Below are positions 34,502 to 43,357 of a DNA stretch of 64,000 nt, piece by piece. How positions within the stretch are numbered: position 1 is the stretch's first letter; each line of letters starts with the position of its first letter. The DNA is from Myxococcaceae bacterium (GTDB lineage: Bacteria > Myxococcota > Myxococcia > Myxococcales > Myxococcaceae). A program made the position numbers and the translations under genes. The notes under the pieces are model-generated. The model was given only the letters and a program-made list of their open reading frames with translations, was not told the DNA's origin and ran no database searches. The stretch spans positions 47,985 to 111,984 of the forward strand of contig SECN01000020.1 of NCBI GenBank assembly GCA_004173515.1. Reading direction: 5' to 3'.

Positions 34502-35193
34502 GACGTCAACCCGTCATCCAGCGCCGCCACCGCCACCCGCTGCGCCGAGGCCCGGAACTCCTCCGGTGGCGGCGGCGACCAGGACTCGAACACGAACAGC
34601 GTGCCCATCAACGCCAGCGTGGCCTCGCCCACCGGCACGTCCAGCGCGTCGAAGCACCAGTCCATCGCGGACTCCGCGACCTGGTACCAGGCCTCTTCGC
34701 AGAATGTCTCCGCGGCGGTGAAGTCCACCGTCTGGACCAGCGCCTCCGCGAGCACCGTCGCCTGGTGGGCCTTGTCCTCTCGCGCCGCGAGGAACCGTGC
34801 GCGCGCGGCTTCAAACAGGGCATCCAGCGCATACAGATACTTCCGGATGCGCTCCAGCGCCTCCAGCATGGAGCGGATGTTGTCATCCACGTCCCGGTTC
34901 GGCGTGGGCACGCTGTTGAAGAACGAGTGGCACCAGCAGTAGCCCCCCAGGTTCTCGTTGCCCAACGGCAGGCCGCTCTCGGTGTACCAGGGGCCCAGGG
35001 TGGCGCTGAGCAGGTCCTGCACCTGGTGCTTCAGGGGTGTGAGCGTCCCCCGTCTGAATGCGTGCCTTCCGGCCGCCGTCGGCCGGAGCGGCGCCAGGAT
35101 GTCGCGCAACCGGGCCGCCAGTGGCTCCGGCGCGTAAGTGTCCAGGCTCTCGCGGATACGCTTCCACGGGCGCTTCGAAAGCTCACGGCTCAT
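34498..35193 (-). CDS. GGYCWCHSFFN-family protein B (unrecognised), Fic operon
   Basis: A 231-aa paralogue of protein A, starting at an ATG behind GAGGTG. It keeps LGPWYTESGLPLGNE, then LGGYCWCHSFFN (residues 82-93) and VPTPNRDVDDNI. Cys86, Cys88 and His89 correspond to those of protein A. Later shared blocks are EEAWYQVAESAMDW and FVFESWSPPPPEEFR. It overlaps the Fic stop by ATGA upstream and protein A by ATGA downstream, so all three are translationally coupled. Sequence divergence between A and B is substantial, so the duplication is old. Confidence 0.75.
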   Translation of the reverse strand: MSRELSKRPWKRIRESLDTYAPEPLAARLRDILAPLRPTAAGRHAFRRGTLTPLKHQVQDLLSATLGPWYTESGLPLGNENLGGYCWCHSFFNSVPTPNRDVDDNIRSMLEALERIRKYLYALDALFEAARARFLAAREDKAHQATVLAEALVQTVDFTAAETFCEEAWYQVAESAMDWCFDALDVPVGEATLALMGTLFVFESWSPPPPEEFRASAQRVAVAALDDGLTS

Positions 35194-35819
35194 GGCTGCA
35201 CCTCGTTGCGACACGGAGCGTCCGGCCCCGCGATGCTCCGGGCCAACAGCCGCGCGAAGCGCACATAGCGCTCCGCGTCTCCCGGACGTTTGGGAAACAG
35301 CACGATGGGCGCGAGCGTCGGGGTGGGCAGCCCGCCCCGTCGCAGCATGTATTCCAACCACAGCCGCGCCGCCCGCGCGTTCCCGTCCGGGAACGGGTGG
35401 AAGAAACACAGGTCCAGGTACAACCGGGTGGCGTGCGCCACCGGATGGCGTTCTTCCCGCGCCTCCGCCTCCACCTTCGCGATGAAGGCCGCCTCCAGGC
35501 CCGGCCCCTGCGCATACCGGTGCGCACCTGCGTGCGCGAAGGCCTCCCCGGTGCGAAAGGCCGTACGCACCCCCAGCAGCGTTTCCTGCACTTCCACCAT
35601 CCGGGAAAACGTCAGCGCCTCACCCGTGCCGGCCAGTTCGCGCACCCGCGCCAGGGCTCGCTCGAAGCGCGCCGTGCGCCCTGGCCCCTGCGCCTCGTGG
35701 GCGGGCGCGTCATGCCGGTGGAGGAAGTCCTCCTGGGCCCCCGTCTCCCGGAAGGGCTGTCTCCCCGCCGCGTCCAGGTCCGCCCGGAGCGTCGGCAGCG
35801 CCCAGTCCAGGGCTTGCAT
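35190..35819 (-). CDS. Fic family protein (putative AMP/nucleotidyl transferase)
   Basis: A 209-aa protein. The Fic motif is HPFPDGNARAAR at residues 141-152, matching HxFx(D/E)GNGRxxR except Ala for the second Gly; catalytic His141, Asp145 and both Arg are kept. Fic enzymes transfer AMP, UMP, phosphate or phosphocholine to proteins. I found no clear inhibitory (S/T)xxxE(G/N) helix in it or in its two partners, so control may be unusual. Neither the ATG at 35819 nor an in-frame GTG at 35867 has a good ribosome site; the ATG is used. First gene of a three-gene operon, divergent from the lipid kinase gene. Confidence 0.85.
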   Translation of the reverse strand: MQALDWALPTLRADLDAAGRQPFRETGAQEDFLHRHDAPAHEAQGPGRTARFERALARVRELAGTGEALTFSRMVEVQETLLGVRTAFRTGEAFAHAGAHRYAQGPGLEAAFIAKVEAEAREERHPVAHATRLYLDLCFFHPFPDGNARAARLWLEYMLRRGGLPTPTLAPIVLFPKRPGDAERYVRFARLLARSIAGPDAPCRNEVQP

Positions 35820-36020
35820 GGTGTCACGGTGGGGGCCGAGCTGGTCGGTGGCGGAGGGGGCTTTCACTCGGGGTCCGGGAGGAAGGCGGGGAGGGGGAGC
35901 CCAGCATGGCATGGCCGGGGTGACAAACACCCCGGCCCCGGCCCCCTTCCGGTGGGTCATGGAGTGGAGCACCGGCGCACAACCGCGTAAACAAGCGCGT
36001 CTCGCAGGGAAAGGCACTGA

Positions 36021-36941
36021 ATGAAGACGTTCCTCGTGGTCAACCCGCGCAGCGCCAACGGGCAGACGGGGAAGCGATGGGTGGAGATCTCCGCGCAGGT
36101 GGGCCGGGTGCTCGGTGAGTTCGGGCACGGCTTCACCAGCGGCGGCATGGATGCGGCGCGGCTGGCGCGGCAGGCCATCGACGACGGTTATGAGTGCATC
36201 GTCGCGGTCGGCGGCGACGGCACCCTCAACGAGGTCACCAACGGCTTCTTCCGCGACGGTCAGGTCATCAACCCCAACGCGGCGCTCGGCCTGCTGCCCC
36301 GGGGCACCGGTGGCGACTTCCGCCGCACGTTCGGGTGGGACCTGGAGCTGACGTCCGCGCTGGAGCGGCTGCGCACGGAGAAGACGGAGCCCTTCGACGT
36401 GGGCAGGCTGGACTTCATCGACAACGACGGCCAGCCCGCCACGCGCTTCTTCGCCAACATCGCCTCGTTCGGCGTGAGCGCGGTGGTGGCGCGCGAGGTG
36501 AACGCCGGCAGCAAGGCGCTGGGCGGCAACCTGAGCTTCATGTGGGGCACCGTGAAGGGCCTGGTGAAGTACACCGAGCGGCAGGTTCGCCTGACGTTGG
36601 ATGACAAGCCGACGGAGACGGTGAGCGTCACCACCGTGGCCGTGGCCAACGGCCGCTACTTCGGCAGCGGCATGTTCGTCGCCCCCGACGCGCTCACGCA
36701 CGACGGCCTCTTCGACATCACGCTCTGGTCCAACTACAAACTGAGCGACTTCGTCCTCAAGTCCAAGGGCGTCTACAACGGCGACCATGTCACCTGGAAG
36801 GGCACGCGGCGCTTCCAGTGCCGCACCCTCCACGCCGAGTCGGAGTCGGGCGACGTGTTCCTCGACGTGGATGGCGAGACGCCGGGCCGGCTGCCCTGCA
36901 CGATGACCCTCCTGCCCGGGGCCATCCGCCTCAAGGTGTAG
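36021..36941 (+). CDS. YegS/DAGK-like lipid kinase
   Basis: A 306-aa diacylglycerol kinase catalytic-domain protein: VNPRSANG near the N-terminus, AVGGDGTLNEVTNGF (nucleotide loop, about residue 60), GLLPRGTGGDFRR, and a C-terminal domain with ANGRYFGSGMFVAPDA and DGLFDI. It phosphorylates diacylglycerol, sphingosine-like or other lipids with ATP. The divergent Fic operon shares its upstream region. Its 3' end overlaps the convergent cheR gene by 11 bp. Confidence 0.88.
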   Translation: MKTFLVVNPRSANGQTGKRWVEISAQVGRVLGEFGHGFTSGGMDAARLARQAIDDGYECIVAVGGDGTLNEVTNGFFRDGQVINPNAALGLLPRGTGGDFRRTFGWDLELTSALERLRTEKTEPFDVGRLDFIDNDGQPATRFFANIASFGVSAVVAREVNAGSKALGGNLSFMWGTVKGLVKYTERQVRLTLDDKPTETVSVTTVAVANGRYFGSGMFVAPDALTHDGLFDITLWSNYKLSDFVLKSKGVYNGDHVTWKGTRRFQCRTLHAESESGDVFLDVDGETPGRLPCTMTLLPGAIRLKV

Positions 36942-37809
36942 CGCCCGGACGCGGGGCCGCCTCCAACGGGGCGGTCGCGCTGGGAAGGGGCGCGGGGCGA
37001 TACCAGCTCGTCTGTCCGATGAGCGTGCGGGAGAAGCCGTCCTCCGCCAGGGGGGCGGCCTCCGCGGCGCCCAGCACCAGGTAGCCGTCGACGTGCAGCA
37101 TCCGCCGCACGCGGGCCAGCACCGCGCGCCGGGTGGGCGCGTCCCAGTAGATCATCACGTTGCGCAGGAAGATGAGGTCCACCGGCGCCTCCGGGTGGAA
37201 GTCCTCCATCAGGTTGAGCGGACGGAACTCCACCGGCTTGCGGACCCGTTCGTTCAGCCGCCACCCGTCGCGCTCCTGGCGGAAGTAGCGCTGGCGCATC
37301 TGGGGCGTCAGGCCCCGGTGGATCTCCTGGGTGTCGTAGCGGGCCTCGCTGGCGCGCCCCAGGGCCCGGGTGGAGAAGTCGGTGGCGAGGATGCGCACCG
37401 TCCATCCGGTGATGAGCAACCCCGTCTCGGCCAGCGTCATCGCCACGCTGTAGGGCTCCTGGCCGTAGGCGCACGCCGCGCACCAGATGCGCAGCGTGCG
37501 CGTGCGGATCCGCCGCGACAGGAGGGCGGGCAGCACCGTGGTGCGCAGGGCCTCGAACACGGACGCGTCCCGGAAGAAGGCCGTCTCGTGGTTGGCCAGG
37601 GCTTCGGCCAGCCGCTGGTGGAGCGACGTGTTCTCGGGCTGGGCGCGCAGCCGGGCCACCAGCGCGGTGATGTCCGCCACGCGCTCCTCGCGCACGAGCG
37701 CCGCGAGCCGCGTCTCCACCAGCGCATGCGTGTCGTGCTCCAGCACCAGCCCGGACAGCTTCAGCACGCGCTGTCGCAGCCAGGCGAAGTCGTCGTGAAG
37801 CAGGGGCAT
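36931..37809 (-). CDS. cheR: CheR-type protein-glutamate methyltransferase
   Basis: A 292-aa chemoreceptor methyltransferase, last gene of the chemosensory operon. The N-terminal helical domain is about 70 residues; the SAM domain has ALANHETAFFRD, WCAACAYGQEPYSVAM, ILATDFS and LIFLRNVMIYW. It methylates Glu on the receptor using SAM. No TPR domain is attached. Start ATG is 2 bp after the cheB stop, behind GAGGG. The final 35 residues are Pro/Ala-rich and probably disordered. Confidence 0.92.
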   Translation of the reverse strand: MPLLHDDFAWLRQRVLKLSGLVLEHDTHALVETRLAALVREERVADITALVARLRAQPENTSLHQRLAEALANHETAFFRDASVFEALRTTVLPALLSRRIRTRTLRIWCAACAYGQEPYSVAMTLAETGLLITGWTVRILATDFSTRALGRASEARYDTQEIHRGLTPQMRQRYFRQERDGWRLNERVRKPVEFRPLNLMEDFHPEAPVDLIFLRNVMIYWDAPTRRAVLARVRRMLHVDGYLVLGAAEAAPLAEDGFSRTLIGQTSWYRPAPLPSATAPLEAAPRPGATP

Positions 37810-37811
37810 GC

Positions 37812-38891
37812 TCAAACCCTCCGTCCGCGCGCTTCCACGCGCCGCACCAGCTCCGCGGCCACGGCGTCCAGCGGCAATACTCCATCCGCCAGTCCCGCCT
37901 GCTCCACCGCGCCGGGCATCCCGCCGATGACACAGGTGGCTTGGTCCTGCACCACCACCTGTCCGCCCGCCTCGTCCACCCGACGACAGCCGCGCAGCCC
38001 GTCCTGCCCCATGCCGGTGAGCACCACCGCGAGCACGCCCGCGCCATACACCTCCACCGCCGAACGGAAGAGCACGTCCACCGCCGGCCGGCACGCGTTC
38101 TCCGGGGGGCCTTGATGCGTGAGGATCCGCACCCCGGTGGCGTCGCTGGAGAGCGCGAGGTGGAAGTCCCCCGGCGCGACCCACACCGAGCCGGGCCTCA
38201 CCAGATCGCCGGACACGGCCTCGCGCACACGCAGCTTGCTGACGCCCTCCAGACGCTCCGCGAGCAGCCGGGTGAAGAGGGGCGGCATGTGCTGCACGAT
38301 GAGCACCGGCACCGACAGGTCCGCTGGCAGCGCGGACACCACGCGCACGAGCGCCCCCGGGCCTCCGGTGGACGCGCCGATGACGATGATCTCCACCCGC
38401 GCCGGACCCTGCGGCCTCGGTGGATGCAGCCGGGGCATGAGCGCCGGGCCGGGCCCCGCGCAGGTGTTGCGCACCGGAAGGGCCTTGAGCTTGCGCACCA
38501 GCTCGTCGCGCACCGCCTCCACGGTGACGTTCATCCCGCCGGAGGACGTGGGCTTCGTCACGTAGTCGCGAGCCCCCAGGGCCAGCGCCTCCAGCGTCAG
38601 CACGCCCGCGCGTTCGGTGAGCGCGCTGAACATCACCACCGGCAGCTCCGGCATGCGCTGGCGCAGGAGCTTCAGCGTCTCCAGTCCGTCCAGCTCGGGC
38701 ATCTCTAAATCCAACAGCACCACGTCCGGCTGGAACTGCTCCACCTTCGCCAGCGCGATGCGTCCGTTGGCCGCGGTGGCGACGACCTCCAGGCCCGGGT
38801 CGCTTTCCAGCAGCAACGACACCTGGCGCCGCACCACGGCCGCGTCGTCCACCACCAGGACCCGGATGGCGTTCACGTGGGGTCGCTTCAC
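37812..38891 (-). CDS. cheB: CheB-type methylesterase response regulator
   Basis: A 359-aa protein with an N-terminal receiver (VVDDAA, phospho-acceptor Asp61 in LLDLEMP, KP loop DYVTKP) and a C-terminal methylesterase domain with the catalytic set GASTGGPG, VQHMPP and LTGMGQDG. It removes methyl groups from the receptor when phosphorylated by CheA. The GTG start chosen overlaps the upstream TGA as GTGA; a GTG 15 bases later is an alternative. Its receiver is the only one encoded in this operon, since no cheY is present. Confidence 0.92.
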   Translation of the reverse strand: MKRPHVNAIRVLVVDDAAVVRRQVSLLLESDPGLEVVATAANGRIALAKVEQFQPDVVLLDLEMPELDGLETLKLLRQRMPELPVVMFSALTERAGVLTLEALALGARDYVTKPTSSGGMNVTVEAVRDELVRKLKALPVRNTCAGPGPALMPRLHPPRPQGPARVEIIVIGASTGGPGALVRVVSALPADLSVPVLIVQHMPPLFTRLLAERLEGVSKLRVREAVSGDLVRPGSVWVAPGDFHLALSSDATGVRILTHQGPPENACRPAVDVLFRSAVEVYGAGVLAVVLTGMGQDGLRGCRRVDEAGGQVVVQDQATCVIGGMPGAVEQAGLADGVLPLDAVAAELVRRVEARGRRV

Positions 38892-39226
38892 CGGGCCGCG
38901 TGGGCGACCGGGCAGCGGCCCGTCGGGACGCTGGGGGCCGTATCGCCGCCGTACACCTCGTGCGTGGGCCGGCCCGCGAGGATGGCGCTGGCGCCCCAGT
39001 CCGTCACCCGGTGGAAGGCCTCGGACGCGGTGAAGGCATCGAAGCCCTCGCGGCTGTGCCACTCGGAGACGATGAGGTAGCGCCCGGGGGCTCCCACGCT
39101 GCGGAACAACTCCGTATGCGCATGCGTGGGCAGCGTTCGCATCGCCTCCAGCACGAGCGCGAACTTCCGCTCGAAGGCCTCCGCCTTGCCGTCGCGCACT
39201 TCGTAGTTCATGCCAATGGTGACCAT
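38888..39226 (-). CDS. ABM-domain (antibiotic biosynthesis monooxygenase-like) protein
   Basis: A 112-aa dimeric alpha/beta-barrel-type protein: VTIGMNYEVRDGKAEAFE at the start, YLIVSEWHSREGFDAF in the middle. The family includes quinone-forming monooxygenases and heme-degrading IsdG-type proteins; the IsdG Asn-Trp-His set is not evident, so the activity is open. It sits inside the che operon, 22 bp after the ABC1 kinase gene, and overlaps cheB (GTGA). Confidence 0.82.
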   Translation of the reverse strand: MVTIGMNYEVRDGKAEAFERKFALVLEAMRTLPTHAHTELFRSVGAPGRYLIVSEWHSREGFDAFTASEAFHRVTDWGASAILAGRPTHEVYGGDTAPSVPTGRCPVAHAAR

Positions 39227-39248
39227 CCGCCGCCTCCTGTGTTCCGGT

Positions 39249-40778
39249 TCATTCCAGCCACACCCGGACGTGGCGCTCGCCCTCGTCCAGGTGGAACAAT
39301 TCCGACGGTCGCAGTCCCGCCGCCACCGCGGTCGCCGCGATGGCCACCGGGTCCAATCCCCGCGCCGCGAGTCGGGGCCGCAGGTCCTCCGGCAACAGCT
39401 CCTCCAGGTGCGCCGTCACGTCCGCGCGGAAGGTCAAGGCCACCCGCGTATGCGCGCCTTCCGTCACGCGAACGCGCAGGTAGCGCGCGATGCCTTCCAC
39501 GGGCAGCTCGGGCGGAGGCGGCGGCGGGGGCAGCCGGGGGGCGCGCGATTCGTCCAGCAGCGGTCCCCACGCGATGGGCGCCTCCAGCACGTCCAGGTGG
39601 CGCATCAGTCCGTGGAACGCACGCAGCACGTACAGCAGTGACGCGGGCCCCGCGGCCCGGAAGTTCCAGCGGTGCGGGCCCAGCGCTTCGGTGAGGCGCG
39701 CGCCCAGGTTCCAGCGCGCGACATGGAAGGGGGTGTCCTGGAGGAAGGGCTCCAGCAGCACGCGGCTGACGGCGGGCAGCACCTCCGCCATGGGCTCCAG
39801 CAGCTCCGGCGTGAAGCCCAGCGTCACCCACGTGGACAGGGCCCGCTTCGGATCCGCTCCGGCCCCGGGCGTCCGCAGCAGCGCGATCAGCCGTCTCAAT
39901 CCCAGGGTCAGCTCCGGAGGCAGTGACTTCACGCAGCCGAAGTCGAGCACCCCCAGCATGGGCCTGCCCTCCGGCCCCCGGAAGACGCGGTAGTTGCCGG
40001 GGTGCGGATCCGCGTGCAGCGCGCCCCAGGTGAAGAGGCCCTGGAGGAACAGCCGCACCAACGTGGTGGACAGCACGCGCCGGTCCGCCTCGCTCCAGCG
40101 CCGGGCCTCCGCGATGGACGCCCCGTCCACCCAGGACATCACCAGCAGGTCCTCGCGGGTGAGCGCGTCCACGGGCACCGGGGCCACCACCCCCGGCACG
40201 TCCGCCATGCGCGCGCCCGCCTCCCGCAGCGCTCGGGCCTCGTGGTGGTAGTCCAGCTCCTGCTGGAGCATCTGGCCCAGCTCGCGCCGGTAGGCGGACA
40301 GGTCCAACTTCCCGCGCCAGCCTCCCAGCGGCGCCGCCAGCCAACCCAGCGCGCGCAGGTCGGCGCGCACCGCGTCCGCGATGCCCGGGTGACGCAGCTT
40401 CACCGCCACCGCGCTCCCGTCGTGCAGCACGCCCCGGTGCACCTGGCCCAGCGACGCCGCGATGCCCACGCCGTCGAGCGACCGGAACACCTCACGCCAC
40501 GGCCGGCCCAGGCGGCGGGAGACCTCCGCCAGCGCGGCCTTGGGCGCGAGCGGGGAGGGGGCCTCCGCGAGCGCTCCGAAGCCGGGTGTGTCCGAGCCCA
40601 GCTCCGCGAGCGTGAGCACCTGCCCCACCTTCTGTGGCAGTCCCCGCAGCCCGAGCAGCCGCTCGGCCAGCTCCCGCCGCGCGCCCTCCACATCCTGCGG
40701 CCGGGCGGCGCGACGCATCCGCGTGGACGCCCTCGCGACCTGGCCCAGCTCCCACCATCGTTTCAGTCCGGTCCTCAC
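39249..40778 (-). CDS. ABC1/UbiB (AarF)-family atypical kinase
   Basis: A 509-aa protein with the UbiB-family features: KVGQ (LPQKVGQVL, about residue 50), ASLGQVHRG (Ala-rich loop, about residue 110), VAVKLRHPG lysine, HADPHPGNY catalytic loop and LDFGCVK. These kinases act in ubiquinone biosynthesis and lipid homeostasis. The usual C-terminal membrane helices are not seen; instead a Pro-rich linker leads to a ~90-residue charged domain. It lies 30 bp after the chemoreceptor stop in the same operon, which is unusual. Confidence 0.87.
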   Translation of the reverse strand: MRTGLKRWWELGQVARASTRMRRAARPQDVEGARRELAERLLGLRGLPQKVGQVLTLAELGSDTPGFGALAEAPSPLAPKAALAEVSRRLGRPWREVFRSLDGVGIAASLGQVHRGVLHDGSAVAVKLRHPGIADAVRADLRALGWLAAPLGGWRGKLDLSAYRRELGQMLQQELDYHHEARALREAGARMADVPGVVAPVPVDALTREDLLVMSWVDGASIAEARRWSEADRRVLSTTLVRLFLQGLFTWGALHADPHPGNYRVFRGPEGRPMLGVLDFGCVKSLPPELTLGLRRLIALLRTPGAGADPKRALSTWVTLGFTPELLEPMAEVLPAVSRVLLEPFLQDTPFHVARWNLGARLTEALGPHRWNFRAAGPASLLYVLRAFHGLMRHLDVLEAPIAWGPLLDESRAPRLPPPPPPPELPVEGIARYLRVRVTEGAHTRVALTFRADVTAHLEELLPEDLRPRLAARGLDPVAIAATAVAAGLRPSELFHLDEGERHVRVWLE

Positions 40779-40808
40779 GCGCCGCTGTCTCCGGGTCCGA
40801 GCGGTGCG

Positions 40809-42869
40809 CTACTTCGACCGGTTGTGTTTGTCGGTGGTGTCCACCTGCACGACCAGCCGTTGCAGCGACTGCGCCATGTGGGCCAGCTCCACCGCCGAGC
40901 GCTGCGTGCTGCCCGCTCCCTCGGTGGTGCTGCGCGCGGCCTCCGCGACGGCGGCCATGTTCTCGGAGATCTGCTGGCTGCCCTTGGCCGCCTCGCCCAC
41001 GTTGCGCAGGATTTCTCCTGCGGTGGCCGTCTGCTCCTCCACCGACGACGCGATGGAGGTCTGCAGTTCATTGATGCGCCCGATGGTGGCGCCGATCTCC
41101 AGGATGGCGTTGACCACCTCCTCGGTGTCGTCCTGGATGGCGCCGATCTTCTGCCCGATGTCCTCGGTGGCCCGGGCCGTCTCGCGCGCCAGCTCCTTCA
41201 CCTCGTTGGCCACCACCGCGAAGCCCCGGCCCGCCTCGCCCGCGCGAGCCGCCTCGATGGTCGCGTTGAGCGCCAGCAGGTTGGTCTGCTGCGCGATGGA
41301 GGTGATGACCTTGATGACCTTGCCGATGTCCAGGCTGCTCGTGCCCAGCTTGGTGACGATGCCGGACGTCTTGTCCGCCAGCAGGACGGCGGACGACGCG
41401 ACCTTGGCGGCGGTGCTCGCGTTGCGCGCCACCTCGCGGATGTTCGCGTTGACCTCCTCCATGCCGGACGCGACGCTCTGCACGTTGCGGCTCACCTGTT
41501 CGGCGCCCGCGGAGACCTGGGTGGCCTGCGCCGCGGTCTCCTGCGCGTTGCTCACCATCTGCTGGCTGACGCTGGACAGCTCCTGCGAGGACGCGGCGAG
41601 CGTCCGCGAATGCTGCGTCACCTCCTGGAAGATGCCGCGCAGCGTGGAGTCCAAGTCCTTCTCACGCTGCTGCACGGCGAGCTTCTCCGTGATGAGCTCC
41701 CACGTCACCATGGGCCCCAGGTAGCGGCCCATGCCGTCGTACACCGCCGTCACCAGCAGGTCCGCGATCTCCGGCCCGATGGGGATGTTCGCGCGCACCG
41801 GCAGGTTCTTGTCATTGGACAAGACCTTGCGCTGGTACGACGCGTCCTTGTGGAAGATGTCGATGGTCGCGCCGAGCACCTTGTCCGCGGTGATGGGCAG
41901 GTGCTTCTCCACCCGCTGCAACAGCCGGCGGGAGGCCGGGTTCAGGTAGACGATCTTCAGGTCCTTGTCGGCCACCATCACGCAGGTGGGCGCGTTCTCC
42001 AGCATGGCCCGCAGGCGCGCCATCTCCGTGTCCGCGCGCAGCTTCTCCGTGATGTCGTCCCACGTCACCACGTAGCCGGTGAGCTCCCCGCCCTTGCCGA
42101 CGATGCCGTCGACGCGGGCCTTGAGCGTGACGTCGCCCACGGAGAAGACGGCCTCGTGAGGCAGCGCGGACGGCGTGTTCAGCCGCGACTCCTCGCGCCG
42201 GAGCTGGTGCTCGAAGCGGGACAGGAACGCTCCTCCCGCCGCCTCCGACGCACCGTCCTGGAGCGAGGCCGACTGCTCGATGCGCTCGATGGCCTCCGTG
42301 GACGACGCGTTGGCGAAGACCACCTCCAGGTGCTCGTCCAGGACGAGGACGTTGACCCGGGCCGCGTCGAGCAGCGCTTCGCCCACCGCGCCGGACAGGG
42401 GCGACGCCGCGCGACGCCGTGAGGACCGGGGCGCGGGCGCTTCCACAGCGGCCTTGCGTCCCTTCACGGGTGCGCGCTTCGCGGCGGGCTTGCGTACGGC
42501 GTCCTCCTCCAGGGGCCCCATCGCCGCCAGCACCTCCCGGGCGACGGGGCCGGACACGTCCAGCTCGTCCAGCACGGAGGCCAGGTGCTCGGCGACGCGC
42601 TCGAAGTGGTGCGGGCGCAGGTTCAGCTCGGCGTGCAGCTCGCGCATCGACGGGCCGCGGTAGAGGCCCGGGCCGCCCAGGTGCTGCGTGAGGTACGCGA
42701 CCCCCTGCCGTTGCAGGGCGACCAGGTCCGCGCGGCGGAAGAAGGGCTTGAGCAGGGCGTCCGTCATCACCCGGGCGTAGAGCTTCTGCACGGCGGCCGT
42801 GAGGGCGGCCTTGCCTCCCAGGCGTTGGAAGAGGGTGTTCTTCTCGGCGGGCGCGGCGGTGCGGGCCAT
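40809..42869 (-). CDS. Soluble chemoreceptor with N-terminal truncated hemoglobin and PAS domains
   Basis: A 686-aa protein without membrane segments. Residues 12-105 match a group-1 truncated globin: [12 protein letters not shown]10-type Tyr31, LGGPGLYRG and MRELHAEL with His79 in the proximal position. After a basic linker come two PAS-like domains (about 165-275 and 290-390, each ending in WDDITEK/WELITEK). The MCP signalling domain fills 450-686, with the conserved tip [19 protein letters not shown]. It probably senses O2, NO or CO through heme and signals to the CheA/CheW encoded just upstream. It shares one base with cheW (TGATG). Confidence 0.9.
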   Translation of the reverse strand: MARTAAPAEKNTLFQRLGGKAALTAAVQKLYARVMTDALLKPFFRRADLVALQRQGVAYLTQHLGGPGLYRGPSMRELHAELNLRPHHFERVAEHLASVLDELDVSGPVAREVLAAMGPLEEDAVRKPAAKRAPVKGRKAAVEAPAPRSSRRRAASPLSGAVGEALLDAARVNVLVLDEHLEVVFANASSTEAIERIEQSASLQDGASEAAGGAFLSRFEHQLRREESRLNTPSALPHEAVFSVGDVTLKARVDGIVGKGGELTGYVVTWDDITEKLRADTEMARLRAMLENAPTCVMVADKDLKIVYLNPASRRLLQRVEKHLPITADKVLGATIDIFHKDASYQRKVLSNDKNLPVRANIPIGPEIADLLVTAVYDGMGRYLGPMVTWELITEKLAVQQREKDLDSTLRGIFQEVTQHSRTLAASSQELSSVSQQMVSNAQETAAQATQVSAGAEQVSRNVQSVASGMEEVNANIREVARNASTAAKVASSAVLLADKTSGIVTKLGTSSLDIGKVIKVITSIAQQTNLLALNATIEAARAGEAGRGFAVVANEVKELARETARATEDIGQKIGAIQDDTEEVVNAILEIGATIGRINELQTSIASSVEEQTATAGEILRNVGEAAKGSQQISENMAAVAEAARSTTEGAGSTQRSAVELAHMAQSLQRLVVQVDTTDKHNRSK

Positions 42870-43357
42870 CAGCGGGACTCCTGGGAGAACGCAGGCAAGG
42901 AAGGGGAGGCGGAAGGGCTGGAGGTGGGCGTGAGTCCGTCCACCACCGCGTCCGCGGACAGCACCAACAGCAGGCGATCCGGCAGCGCGTGGACGCCCAG
43001 CAACATCGTGCGCAGCGACCCGCGCAGGTTGTCCGGCAGGGGCGCCAGCGCCGCGTCCTCCAGCGGGAGGATGTCGCCAATGGCATCCACGCGCAGGCTG
43101 ACCGCGCCGTCCTCGCCGCGCAGCACGACATGGGGCGCGTCCGCGGGGGAGGCGCCCTCCGGCAATTCCAGACGGCGGCGCAGGTCGATGGCGGGGACGA
43201 TCTGCCCGCGCAGGTTGAGCAGCCCCGCCACCTCCGGCGGAGCGCCCGGGACGCGCGTGAGCGGGGGCGGCAGGAGGATCTCCTGCACGCGTTCAATGTC
43301 CAGACCGAACAGGTGCTCGCCCACGTGGAAGGAGCACAACTGACGCAGGGTGATCAT
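42869..43357 (-). CDS. cheW: CheW-type coupling protein
   Basis: A 162-aa single CheW domain: [39 protein letters not shown] and DAIGDIL. It bridges receptor and CheA. About 20 Ser/Pro-rich residues follow the domain. ATGA overlap with cheA upstream and a one-base overlap with the receptor gene downstream. Confidence 0.92.
   Translation of the reverse strand: MITLRQLCSFHVGEHLFGLDIERVQEILLPPPLTRVPGAPPEVAGLLNLRGQIVPAIDLRRRLELPEGASPADAPHVVLRGEDGAVSLRVDAIGDILPLEDAALAPLPDNLRGSLRTMLLGVHALPDRLLLVLSADAVVDGLTPTSSPSASPSLPAFSQESR

Noticed and set aside
40002..42422. 806-codon plus-strand frame across the ABC1 kinase and receptor genes
   Set aside because: It crosses two well-supported minus-strand genes and has shadow-type composition.
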